14,341 nt of DNA from JAMXLO01 sp035511435 (GCA_035511435.1 DATKFJ010000168.1:1-14341); one strand, 5' to 3'. Positions 1 to 7,560 are shown, numbered from the stretch's first letter. Program-made: numbers and translations. Notes: generated from the sequence alone by a model not told the origin.

Positions 1-745
1 TGGCGGTCCATTGCACGCCGAAATTGTGTTGCGCGGTTCGGTTGACCATGGCGATCTGCGGTGCAGAGGCGCTCGTCATCAGCACGTCGCCCGAGGCCAG
101 GATGTGCGCGGCTTCGGTGCCGACCTTCCACCACACGATATAGGGTTTGAGCTGATCGAGCTTCCGGAACGCGCGGTCCACGCCATCGGATGTCGCCAGC
201 ACCTTGTAGACGTCGCCAGGCGCCACTCCATCGGCCATCAGCGCGAACTCCAGGTTGCCCCGCACGCCACGAAACAGGCCGCGCTTGCCGGGATACTTCG
301 CGACGTCCCAGAAATCCGGCCAGCCGGGCGTGCCTGAAAACTTGTCGCGGTCCCAGGCCAGCACGACGCTCTCGACATCGGCGCCCACGCCGCAATCGCT
401 GACCGCCTGCGGCAGGTAGTGGTCCTTGCCGCCGATCGCCGACCAGTCGAGTTTCTCGAACAAGCCGTCCGAGCAGCCGGCGGCCAGTTCGTCGCTGTCC
501 ACCATCACCAGGTCCCAGGTATTGTCAGGCGCCTTCGCCTGGGTGCGGAGCACGTCGATGCCGCCATCCCAGCTTTGCGCCTGCACTGCGATGTCTGTGG
601 CCATGGTAAAGGGCTTGGCGAACACTTCCCTTGTCGCCGCTTCCGCGCTGTTGCCGCGCGCAACCACGGTGAGGTCCCGCGCCGCGGCGAAGCCGGACGA
701 AAGGGCGAGGATCGCCGCGGCGGCCACAAGCGAGCGGGCATGCAT
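1..745 (-). CDS. ABC transporter periplasmic substrate-binding protein, polyamine type (3' end outside window)
   Basis: The reading frame is open from an ATG at 745 to the window edge, giving 248 visible residues; the C-terminus is missing. A GGGAG Shine-Dalgarno lies 10 nt before the ATG. The N-terminus (MHARSLVAAAAILALSSGFA) is a Sec signal peptide with likely cleavage in FAAA-RD near residue 22. The mature protein opens with DLTVVARG and continues with NTWDLVMVDSDEL, SVVLAWDRDKF, PGWPDFWDVAKYPGKRG and VWWKVGTEAAHILASGDV. This is the pattern of PotD/PotF-like type 2 periplasmic binding proteins (SBP_bac_8 type), in which the tryptophan- and acid-rich cleft binds spermidine or putrescine-like cations. 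By family knowledge it would deliver ligand to an inner-membrane ABC permease, presumably encoded further left. The ligand is not fixed by the sequence; an opine, amino acid or other amine is possible. The gene is divergent from the hydrolase at 1013. Confidence 0.85.
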   Translation of the reverse strand, partial: MHARSLVAAAAILALSSGFAAARDLTVVARGNSAEAATREVFAKPFTMATDIAVQAQSWDGGIDVLRTQAKAPDNTWDLVMVDSDELAAGCSDGLFEKLDWSAIGGKDHYLPQAVSDCGVGADVESVVLAWDRDKFSGTPGWPDFWDVAKYPGKRGLFRGVRGNLEFALMADGVAPGDVYKVLATSDGVDRAFRKLDQLKPYIVWWKVGTEAAHILASGDVLMTSASAPQIAMVNRTAQHNFGVQWTA

Positions 746-862
746 CTATCTCAGGCTCCCGGTTGGTGCCGTGCGGCAAGGCGCTACAATCGGCGAATTC
801 GGCCGGAAGCGAAAGCGGGGAGGAGCGGTTTCCTTGGCGTTGGCTGTGCGGGACGGGTCCGT

Positions 863-914
863 GCCCAGTTCGCCGCCCAGTTCGCCTAGGGCCGCGCAAA
901 GCTCGCGCAAAGCT
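863..914. repeat. Two adjacent short tandem duplications in a divergent intergenic region
   Basis: A 12-bp unit, GCCCAGTTCGCC, occurs twice head to tail at 863-874 and 875-886. Six bases later an 11-bp unit, CGCGCAAAGCT, occurs twice at 893-903 and 904-914. Both pairs are perfect and lie in the 267-bp spacer between the divergent binding-protein and hydrolase genes, 99-150 bp before the hydrolase ATG. They could be regulator half-sites or slippage products; the sequence alone does not decide. Confidence 0.7.
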
Positions 915-1012
915 ATCGAGAAAGCCAGGATGGCGCTTGGCATGTGGACCCTCACTTGCCTGTCGACACCCAACCGACGCCATATTGGCCGCCAGCTTGC
1001 GAAGAGGCGCAC

Positions 1013-2020
1013 ATGCAAAGTGAAGAGACCGTGATCGTCCGGCGCGATGGGCGTGCGGGGCGGCTTGTGCTGAACCGCCCCCAGGCGCTCAATGCAATCG
1101 ATCTGCCAATGATTCGCGCCTGCACACGTGCCCTCCGGGACTGGCGCGACCAGCCGCATGTGCACGCTGTCGTGATCGAGGGTGCCGGCGACCGCGCATT
1201 CTGCGCTGGCGGTGACATCCGGGCACTGCGCCAGTACGAGCTGGACGGCGAGCACCACAGGGCAGAGGAGTTCTTCCGCGAGGAATACGAACTGAATCTG
1301 ATGATCGCCACCTATCCGAAGCCCTATGTCGCACTGATCGACGGCATCTGCATGGGTGGCGGCATCGGCGTGTCGGTGCACGCGCCGTATCGCGTGGCGA
1401 CTGAACGGGCGGCATTTGCCATGCCGGAGACCGCAATCGGCTTCTTCCCGGATATCGGTGCGACGTTTTTCCTGCCGCGCCTGCCGGGGCAGCTTGGCAT
1501 CTATCTCGGCTTGACCGGGACTCGCATGCAGGGCGCCGATGCGATCCATGCCGGCCTGGCCACGCATTTCATCCGGCGCGAGGACCTGCCAGCACTGTCG
1601 CAGGCGTTGGCAGAGAACGGGCCCGCGGTGCTGGGCAGCAGTGTTGCGCCGGTGCCGGCGTTTTCGCTGGCGGCGCATCGCACGGCGATCGATGAGTGCT
1701 TCGGCGCCGACAGCGTTGCCGGGATTGTGCGGCGGCTCGACGCGATCGGCGATGAATGGGCGGCGAAAACCGTTGCAACGTTGCGCGCGGTGTCGCCGTC
1801 AGCACTGTGCTGGACGCTGGCCGCGCTGCGGCGTGGCGCGGACCTGACGCTGCCACAGTGCCAGGCAGCCGAACTGGCATTGACGCGCACCGCGATGCGG
1901 CATCCCGATTTCGCCGAGGGCGTGCGCGCCATGGTGGTGGACAAGGACCGCAAGCCGCGCTGGCAACCGGCGCGGATCGAGGACGTCGATCCAGGCGTCA
2001 TCGCGGCGATGTTTGGTTAG
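1013..2020 (+). CDS. 3-hydroxyisobutyryl-CoA hydrolase-like enoyl-CoA hydratase/isomerase family protein
   Basis: 335-residue crotonase-fold protein. The family normally hydrolyses 3-hydroxyisobutyryl-CoA to 3-hydroxyisobutyrate and CoA in valine breakdown, in the cytoplasm. The N-terminal half carries LNRPQALNAID (19-30), the oxyanion-hole segment AFCAGGDIRAL (62-72), and GICMGGGIGVSVHAPYRVAT (111-130). FAMPETAIGFFPDIG (135-149) contains the acidic pair E139 and D147 expected of the hydrolase branch, and a RLPGQLGIYLGLTG stretch follows. The helical C-terminal half (about 170-335) matches the longer hydrolase form rather than a 260-residue hydratase. The ATG at 1013 is preferred over an in-frame upstream ATG at 944 because family homology begins right after it and AAGAGG lies just before it. 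No other valine-pathway gene is adjacent, so hydrolysis of a related 3-hydroxyacyl-CoA is possible. Confidence 0.88.
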   Translation: MQSEETVIVRRDGRAGRLVLNRPQALNAIDLPMIRACTRALRDWRDQPHVHAVVIEGAGDRAFCAGGDIRALRQYELDGEHHRAEEFFREEYELNLMIATYPKPYVALIDGICMGGGIGVSVHAPYRVATERAAFAMPETAIGFFPDIGATFFLPRLPGQLGIYLGLTGTRMQGADAIHAGLATHFIRREDLPALSQALAENGPAVLGSSVAPVPAFSLAAHRTAIDECFGADSVAGIVRRLDAIGDEWAAKTVATLRAVSPSALCWTLAALRRGADLTLPQCQAAELALTRTAMRHPDFAEGVRAMVVDKDRKPRWQPARIEDVDPGVIAAMFG

Positions 2021-2021
2021 A

Positions 2022-2060
2022 GTACGCTGATGGATATCATTGCGCTCCACCCATCCTACG
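2022..2060. repeat. REP-like palindromic element downstream of the hydrolase gene
   Basis: The segment GATGGATATCATTGCGCTCC (2029-2048) followed by ACCCATCCTACG (2049-2060) forms an imperfect hairpin: GATGG at 2029-2033 pairs with CCATC at 2051-2055, flanked by GTA (2022-2024) and TAC (2057-2059). The wording 'GATGGGT...CGCTC.ACCCATCCTACG' is, from memory, a dispersed intergenic palindrome in many proteobacterial genomes. It begins 2 bp after the hydrolase stop, a typical place for REP elements, and may act as a weak terminator or mRNA stabiliser. Only one copy is in the window. Confidence 0.5.
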
Positions 2061-2194
2061 ATTGCGGCGGTTTCGATACACTGACGGAGGGGTAGGCCGA
2101 GGCCACCACGCATTGCCAACAAACCACCGCGGCATTCCCAGTGGCGCGCGTCCCGCGGTAAGCTCCCGCCGCGAGAACCGAGGAAGCGTACCTT

Positions 2195-3436
2195 ATGGAC
2201 GGCAGCAGCGCTTACCCGCGCAGCGTAGAGACGCGGACGTCCTGGGTCGTCGCCCTGGTCGCGCTGGCAGTGCTCAGCGTGTCGTATGGCGCACCGCTGG
2301 CCACCGTCGTCGCGATGAAGCCGATCGCCGCGGAATTCGGCGCCACGCGATCCGCGCCCGCACTCGCGGTGGCGCTGACATTCATCGGCGCCGGCAGCGG
2401 CGGCATCGCGATGGGCTGGCTGGCGGAGCGGATCGGCATACGCGCCGTGGTGATCTTTGGCGGCACGATGATCGGCACCGGCCTGACGATCTCCTCGATG
2501 GGCGGGCTGACGCAGCTTTATGTCAGCAGCTTCCTGCTGGTCGGGCTGCTCGGCGCGGCGGGCATGTTCTCGCCGCTGATGACATATGTCAGCCGCTGGT
2601 TCGACGTCCGCCGCGGCACGGCCATCGCGTTGATCTCGGCCGGCCAATACATTGCCGGAGCGCTTTGGCCGGCGGTGTTCCAGTTCGGCATCGACCGCAT
2701 CGGCTGGCGCAACACCATGCTGGCGTACGCGGTGCTGGTCGTGGTGGTCATCCTGCCGTTGGCGGCGATCTTCCTGCGCCAACCGCCTGACGATCCGACG
2801 GTGTCCGGCGGCATGCCTGTTGGCCCGCGCGTCGGCGAGCCTGTGCTGGGGTTGCCGCCCAACCTCGTGCTGGCGACACTGGCGTTCGCAACCTTCTGCT
2901 GCTGCGTGACGATGTCGATGCCGATGGCACATATGGTCGCCTTTTGCAGCGACATCGGCATCGCGCCAACGCAAGGCGCGGCAATGCTGTCCGTGCTGCT
3001 CGGTTCGGCATTCTTCGCGCGCCAGTTCTGGGGTTGGCTGGCGGACCGGATCGGCGGCTTGCGCACCATCCTGTGGGCATCCGCGGCGCAGGCCGCCGCC
3101 ATGGCCGGCTTCCTGGTGACGCAGAACGAATTCGGCCTGTTCAGCATTTCCGCGGTGTTCGGTTTCGGCTTCGGTGGGCTGATCCCGGGCTACGTGCTGG
3201 CCGTGCGGGAGTTGTTCCCGGCGTCCGAGGCAAGCTGGCGCATTCCCACCATGTTGTTTCCCGGCTCTCTCGGCATGGCCGCGGGGGGCTGGTTAGCCGG
3301 CCTGATGTACGACCACTTCGCGTTCTATACGCCAGCGTTCGCTGTCGGTGTATTGTTCAACCTGATCAACCTTGTGGTGATCGGCTCACTGGTTGTCAGG
3401 CATTCGCCGATACGTCTGGCACCGGCCCCGGGTTGA
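2195..3436 (+). CDS. Major facilitator superfamily transporter (organic-anion/monocarboxylate type)
   Basis: 413-residue integral membrane protein with about twelve hydrophobic segments, the first at about 18-40. AGGAAG at 2181-2186 is 8 nt before the ATG. The MFS loop motif A appears as GWLAERIGIR (74-83) and recurs in the second half as GWLADRIGGLR (280-290), showing the two six-helix repeats. The SYGAPLATVVAMKPIAAEFG opening and YVSRWFDVRRGTAIALISAG (131-150) resemble the oxalate/formate and monocarboxylate antiporter branch, so the likely role is proton- or anion-coupled movement of a small organic acid across the inner membrane. The substrate cannot be named. A long spacer and the REP-like element separate it from the upstream hydrolase, so it is probably its own transcription unit. 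It converges on the histidine kinase gene and ends in the first copy of a 13-bp tandem repeat. Confidence 0.88.
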   Translation: MDGSSAYPRSVETRTSWVVALVALAVLSVSYGAPLATVVAMKPIAAEFGATRSAPALAVALTFIGAGSGGIAMGWLAERIGIRAVVIFGGTMIGTGLTISSMGGLTQLYVSSFLLVGLLGAAGMFSPLMTYVSRWFDVRRGTAIALISAGQYIAGALWPAVFQFGIDRIGWRNTMLAYAVLVVVVILPLAAIFLRQPPDDPTVSGGMPVGPRVGEPVLGLPPNLVLATLAFATFCCCVTMSMPMAHMVAFCSDIGIAPTQGAAMLSVLLGSAFFARQFWGWLADRIGGLRTILWASAAQAAAMAGFLVTQNEFGLFSISAVFGFGFGGLIPGYVLAVRELFPASEASWRIPTMLFPGSLGMAAGGWLAGLMYDHFAFYTPAFAVGVLFNLINLVVIGSLVVRHSPIRLAPAPG

Positions 3437-3469
3437 TCACGCCGGTTGATCACGCCGGTTGATCACGCT
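3431..3469. repeat. Triple 13-bp tandem repeat giving stops in all six frames between convergent genes
   Basis: Three head-to-tail copies of GGTTGATCACGCC (3431-3443, 3444-3456, 3457-3469; the last base of the third copy is T). Each carries TGATCA, a palindrome with TGA on both strands. Because 13 leaves remainder 1 on division by 3, the three copies place TGA in all three frames of each strand (plus-strand TGA at 3434, 3447, 3460). The MFS gene stops at 3434-3436 in the copy nearest to it, and the kinase gene stops at 3465-3463 in the copy nearest to it. Confidence 0.9.
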
Positions 3470-5859
3470 TCCTGGGGCCCAGCGGTGCCTCCGGCACCTA
3501 GCCACTCCAACAATTTCGACGTGAGCACCGACAGGGTGAGCGGCTTGGTCAGGTGGTCGTTCATTCCGGCGGCCAGGCTCATCTCCCGGCTGCCCTCCAG
3601 CGCATGCGCGGTCAACGCCACGACCGGCGTCGTGCGCCCCTGGAATGTCTCGAGCTGGCGGATCGCACGCGCAGCCTCGTAGCCATCCATCTCCGGCATC
3701 TGGCAATCCATCAGAATAAGGTCGAAACTGTCGTCGCGGTACGCTGACACCGCCTCCAGACCGTTCCGTGCGGGCGTGACATGGCAGCCGATGGCTTCGA
3801 GCAGTGCCTGCGTGACCCGCATGTTCGCTGGATTGTCCTCCACCAGCAGGATGCGGATGGTCGAAAGTCCGGTGCGGCCGAGCGCCTCTTTGAAGGCACG
3901 CTGTATGGGCGAGACGGGCTTTGTGGCGGCGCCTGATGGCGCGCGTTGCGGCAACGCCGGATTGCTGCGCGCGACGATGACCGATGGTTCCGTCGATGCC
4001 AGCTGTTTCTCCAGCACCGCGGTGAACCAGAACGTGGAACCTTTGCCGACCGCGCTGTCGACGCCGATTTCGCCGCCCATCACGTGGCACAATTGTCGCG
4101 CGATCGACAGGCCGAGCCCGGTTCCGCCGTAGCGGCGCGTGGTCGAACTGTCGGCCTGCGAGAAGGCATCGAAGATCGCCTCCTGCTTGCTGGCGGGGAC
4201 GCCAATGCCGGAATCGGTGACAGTGAATCGCAGGCAGAGCTCAGTGCCTCGATCTTCCAGGCAACTGGCGCTGATCGTCACGCCGCCCTCGCTGGTGAAC
4301 TTCAGCGCGTTGCCGACGAGGTTGGTGAGGATCTGCAGCAGTCGATGCGCATCGCCGACCAGGACGACATTGAGATCACTGTCGCTAGACGCCGACAAGG
4401 CAAGACCCTTGGCGCGTGCCTGATCGGAGAACAACGACCGCGCATCGTGGATCACCGACGGCAGATGGAACGGCGCGTGTTCCAGTTCCACCTTGCCAGC
4501 CTCGATCTTTGAAAGATCGAGGATGTCGTCGATCAGCCGCAACAACGCCTGGCTCGATTGCGTCGCCGCCTCAAGGTAGCGCTGCTGGAGCGGTGAAGGA
4601 TCCGACAGTCTCAGCAATTCGATCATGCCGACCACGCCATTGAGTGGCGTGCGGATTTCATGACTCATGTTGGCGAGGAACTGAGTCTTGGCCAGACTTG
4701 ATGATTCCGCCTGGCGCAGGGCGAGCCGGGTTTCGGAATTTTTGCGCCGCAGGTCGTGCAGCATCGTGTTGAATGCCAGGCCAAGCTGGCGGATCTCGAC
4801 CGGGACGGATTCGGAGAAGTTGGGTACTGACACAGCTTCGTTGCCGGCCAGCACAGCTTCCGTGGTACGTGCAACCTGCCGCAGCGGGCGGGCCAGATAG
4901 AACGCGATCAGCCAGCTCATGAACGCCGCTGCCGCAAAGGAAGTGCCGGCGATAAGAGTCGCAAGGGTGGCGCCCTGGCCGGCTCGGCGACGAAGCTCGG
5001 ACAGCGGTTGCGGCACCATGACGCCCCAACCTGTCTCCGGGGCGACCGCATAGCCGGCAATCATCATGTTATTACCGGCCGATGAGTAGAATTGCCCCAC
5101 GCCGGTTTCCCCGCGCATCATGGCAGCCACCACGGGTATGCCGGAGATATCGCGCGATGCCGCTACCCAATCCTTAAGCGGGTGGGCGATGACCTGACCC
5201 AGGTGGTCAACGATGACGGCGTGGCCCTGATCGCCGAACGTGATCGACTGCTGTAGCGAAATCAGATAATCGGTGGTCAACACCCCGACCCCGATACGAC
5301 CGTTCTGCAGCCGCTTTGCCAGATAGAACACCGGCTGGCCGGTTGCATCGTGTTCCAGGTTTGTCAGCCCGGGTGCACCGGTCGGCGTGGCCGCGACGGT
5401 CGTGAGTGCGGCAAGCAGCTTTGGATCGAGCTTGCCTGGCGGCGGCGGACGAAGCCCCGGCAGCCAGCTCTCGATCGTGCCATCCGGAGCGACGACGCAG
5501 ACATGTACGACATCCAGCGACTGCAGGAGGTGGGCGAGACCCGGAATTGGCGTCTGGAGGGCACCACTCTCGAACACGAGGCTGAATGCCGCCTTCACGT
5601 CCGTCACGTAGCGCGTGATGGTCGAGGTCAGATTGCGGGCGACCAGCAGGTGGCGCTCGCGGACGGAACTTAGCTCGTGGTGGTACGAGCTGCGTTCGTC
5701 CCACGTCGAGAGCACGATGACCGGCACCGCCGCGACCAAGATGAAAGCCAGGAACAGCAAGCGATGCATCCGAAGGCCGTTGTGCAGACGCTTGCCGACG
5801 CGTTGGAACGCGCCTGGCCGCCTGGTGCGGTCCATCGGCAATACGGCGTCGATCATCAT
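3463..5859 (-). CDS. Membrane hybrid sensor histidine kinase (periplasmic sensor-HAMP-HisKA-HATPase-REC)
   Basis: 798 residues from the ATG at 5859. Order: TM1 about 34-53; a periplasmic Cache-like sensor about 54-295; TM2 about 299-322; HAMP about 322-374; HisKA with H-box NMSHEIRTPLNG (phospho-accepting H400); HATPase with N-box NLVGNALKF (about 514-522), G1 DSGIGV (about 549) and G2 GGTGLGLSI (about 578); a linker; and a receiver (about 668-786) with VEDN, phospho-acceptor D718 in LMDCQMPEMDGYEA and K772 in TKP. All catalytic residues are present, so it should autophosphorylate and pass phosphate to its own receiver. There is no HPt domain and no separate regulator nearby, so it is an orphan needing a distant HPt or partner. 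GGAGAGG (5865-5871) lies 5 nt before ATG 5859 and 8 nt before ATG 5856; either may be used. An in-frame ATG at 5991 falls in promoter-like AT-rich DNA and is rejected. Confidence 0.92.
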   Translation of the reverse strand: MMIDAVLPMDRTRRPGAFQRVGKRLHNGLRMHRLLFLAFILVAAVPVIVLSTWDERSSYHHELSSVRERHLLVARNLTSTITRYVTDVKAAFSLVFESGALQTPIPGLAHLLQSLDVVHVCVVAPDGTIESWLPGLRPPPPGKLDPKLLAALTTVAATPTGAPGLTNLEHDATGQPVFYLAKRLQNGRIGVGVLTTDYLISLQQSITFGDQGHAVIVDHLGQVIAHPLKDWVAASRDISGIPVVAAMMRGETGVGQFYSSAGNNMMIAGYAVAPETGWGVMVPQPLSELRRRAGQGATLATLIAGTSFAAAAFMSWLIAFYLARPLRQVARTTEAVLAGNEAVSVPNFSESVPVEIRQLGLAFNTMLHDLRRKNSETRLALRQAESSSLAKTQFLANMSHEIRTPLNGVVGMIELLRLSDPSPLQQRYLEAATQSSQALLRLIDDILDLSKIEAGKVELEHAPFHLPSVIHDARSLFSDQARAKGLALSASSDSDLNVVLVGDAHRLLQILTNLVGNALKFTSEGGVTISASCLEDRGTELCLRFTVTDSGIGVPASKQEAIFDAFSQADSSTTRRYGGTGLGLSIARQLCHVMGGEIGVDSAVGKGSTFWFTAVLEKQLASTEPSVIVARSNPALPQRAPSGAATKPVSPIQRAFKEALGRTGLSTIRILLVEDNPANMRVTQALLEAIGCHVTPARNGLEAVSAYRDDSFDLILMDCQMPEMDGYEAARAIRQLETFQGRTTPVVALTAHALEGSREMSLAAGMNDHLTKPLTLSVLTSKLLEWLGAGGTAGPQEA

Positions 5860-5864
5860 CCACG

Positions 5865-5871
5865 CCTCTCC
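5865..5871 (-). promoter_or_regulatory. Ribosome binding site that fixes the kinase start
   Basis: On the minus strand GGAGAGG precedes tandem ATGs at 5859 and 5856 with 5- and 8-nt gaps. No comparable site precedes the in-frame ATG at 5991, so translation should begin here. Confidence 0.6.
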
Positions 5872-5959
5872 CCGCGGGCGCTGTAGGCGATACGGCCATG
5901 AGGACGCTTGGATTTTGAGACGCACGACAACCCCCAAGCCCGCAGCCGAAAGATGTGTA

Positions 5960-6631
5960 TCAATATTCGTGACAATAGCCAAGTATGACAAAAAAGGTGT
6001 TTTTTCTCAACGAAAAACATGAGTATATTGCCGTTACGAAACAGATTTGCCGTCTGTCATGGCGCGTATTCCTTGGAGTGCGGCGCCCGTAATTGGCGCC
6101 GCGTGGAGGAAAGCCCAGCAGCGCTTCGTGCAATGGCACCTGGTTATCCGAGGTGAGGGGAGCCGGCCACCAGTGTGCTTTCCGGCGCCGCAGCCGTCCA
6201 AACGCGACAAAGCCAGGCGCCAGCAGCAGCGCGGATGAGGGTTCCGGCACAAATCTTCCATAAGCACCGGCGCCGATGAGATCGCCGAGTTGCAATGCGT
6301 CCTGAACAGCGAGCGGCGTGTGGATGCCGCCGCCAACGCGGCTGAACTCCGCCCCGTTGGGACCGGAGAACGCATCGGAAAAACTGCCGAAGGTTCCGCT
6401 GATCGGGCAGATCAGCGGGCTGGAGTTGTGCGCTGCGCCGCCGATCGGAATGTCGTTGCACTGCGTGCTGATGACCCCGCCGATATTGCATCCCGTGGTG
6501 TTGCCGTTCGTGTCGCGCATCGGCGTTCCCGTGTTGCAGCAAGTGTCTATGAAAAGAGACAGAGGTGACTGCGGGAGAGACTGACGCCGTTGTCTGCATT
6601 CGGTGCGGCGAAGCGGCCGCCGCTTGCGCAT
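5960..6631 (-). pseudogene. Degenerate PEP-CTERM protein gene (no signal peptide, sorting signal not terminal)
   Basis: A 223-residue open frame whose middle reads as a secreted PEP-CTERM protein. About residues 26-128 are Gly-, Asn- and Ser-rich with several cysteines (for example DTCCNTGTPMRDTNGNTTGC), followed by VPEPSSALLLAPGFVAFGRL and then RRRK (about 130-153). That is the PEP motif, a short hydrophobic segment and an arginine cluster, the signal read by exosortase (EpsH/XrtA). Two features break the family pattern. The N-terminus is basic (MRKRRPLRRTECRQRR) with no signal peptide. The frame also runs about 70 residues past the arginine cluster into the kinase promoter, although a working signal must be at the extreme C-terminus. 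The alternate frame just upstream reads FAAPNADNGVSLS, more like a mature N-terminus, so a frameshift is possible. Best read as a truncated, decayed gene or fragment. Confidence 0.6.
5962..5991 (-). promoter_or_regulatory. Candidate sigma70-type promoter of the hybrid kinase gene
   Basis: Reading on the minus strand, TTGTCA (5991-5986, 5 of 6 to TTGACA) is separated by 18 nt from AATATT (5967-5962, 4 of 6 to TATAAT). It lies about 100 nt upstream of the kinase start in the most AT-rich patch of the window. An A6-GGTG-T6 palindrome (5990-6005) immediately upstream could act like an UP element. This is a motif match only; alternatives in the same AT-rich stretch are possible. Confidence 0.4.
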
Positions 6632-6651
6632 TCACGCCATGGCTGCAGCGG

Positions 6652-7560
6652 TCATGAGCTTCCAACCACGATCAGCAGAACCCCGCACACCACCAGGAAG
6701 AGGCCGGCGACGTCTCCGCTTTTCAACGTCTCTTTCAGATAGAACCGGCTGAACAGCAGGGTGAACACGATTTCCACCTGGCCAACCGAGCGCACCAGCG
6801 CGACATCCGCCATGGCGAAGGCGGTGAACCAGCAGGCCGATCCCAGTGCCGAGAGAGTTCCCACCATCGCCGAACTACGCCACGTGGCGACGGCTTTGCG
6901 CAATTCGTCCGGCTCGCGCCATGCGAGGAAGGCACCCTGCATCAGGATCTGCAGCGTGTTCATGACGACCAGGCTGAGCAGCGCGCGCACGAACAGGCTC
7001 GGCCCGCTCAGCGATCGGTTGGCCAGCTTGATGAACACCGTGGTCAGCGCGAACATGAAACCCGCACTGAGGCCGGCGCGCGCAGCCGGCTGCACCGTCG
7101 CCCGCGCCAGTTCCGCCGGCCGCATGCCTCGGCCCGCAAGCGACAGCGTCATCACACCGGATAACCCGAGCGAGATGCCGACCCAGGCGAACGGACGCAA
7201 CACCTCGTGCAGCACGATCAGCGCCACGACGGCACTCTGCGCTGTCTCGGTCTTGGAATACGCGGTGCCGACGGCGAAGTTGCGATAACCAAACGCCATG
7301 ATCAGCAAATTGGTGGCGAGGATCTGTGTCAGGCCGCCGGCGATGCAGTAGATCACGAATCGCAGATTTGGTGTCGGCAGCGGCACGCCGGTGATGACCA
7401 ATGCGCCAATCAGCAGGACCAGTGCGGTCGGCGCGCCGTACAGGTAACGCACGAAGCCGGCGCCGTTGACCGACAGCAGATGGCGCAGCTTTTGCTGCAT
7501 GGCCGTGCGCCAGCACTGGAACAGCGCCGCGGAAACGGTGATGGGTATCCATAGGGGCAT
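6652..7560 (-). CDS. EamA/DMT family membrane transporter
   Basis: 302 residues, almost wholly hydrophobic, with about ten transmembrane segments in two EamA halves (about 5-130 and 160-300), the size and layout of a drug/metabolite transporter exporter. Recognisable pieces are AFGYRNFAVGTAYSKTETAQ and VLHEVLRPFAWVGISLGLSG in the first repeat, and VALVRSVGQVEIVFTLLFSR then FYLKETLKSGDVAGLFLVVC in the second, the last being the typical EamA ending. It would sit in the inner membrane and export or exchange a small metabolite; the substrate cannot be inferred. A GGAG lies 9 nt before the ATG. The stop codon overlaps an ATG (ATGA) opening a seven-codon mini-ORF that leads into the PEP-CTERM remnant. 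Confidence 0.87.
   Translation of the reverse strand: MPLWIPITVSAALFQCWRTAMQQKLRHLLSVNGAGFVRYLYGAPTALVLLIGALVITGVPLPTPNLRFVIYCIAGGLTQILATNLLIMAFGYRNFAVGTAYSKTETAQSAVVALIVLHEVLRPFAWVGISLGLSGVMTLSLAGRGMRPAELARATVQPAARAGLSAGFMFALTTVFIKLANRSLSGPSLFVRALLSLVVMNTLQILMQGAFLAWREPDELRKAVATWRSSAMVGTLSALGSACWFTAFAMADVALVRSVGQVEIVFTLLFSRFYLKETLKSGDVAGLFLVVCGVLLIVVGSS

Noticed and set aside
746..1678. Long minus-strand ORF opposite the 3-hydroxyisobutyryl-CoA hydrolase-like gene
   Set aside because: Antisense shadow with Arg/His/Gln-rich low-quality translation and no motif; the plus strand has clear crotonase homology.
1799..2974. 391-codon minus-strand ORF opposite hydrolase and MFS genes
   Set aside because: Translation is Ala/Arg/His/Asp-rich and spans two real plus-strand genes, as expected of GC-rich antisense frames.
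5860..5991. N-terminal extension of the histidine kinase from an in-frame ATG at 5991
   Set aside because: AT-rich, holds a promoter-like -35/-10 pair and no ribosome site at 5991, whereas a strong GGAGAGG precedes the tandem ATGs at 5859/5856.
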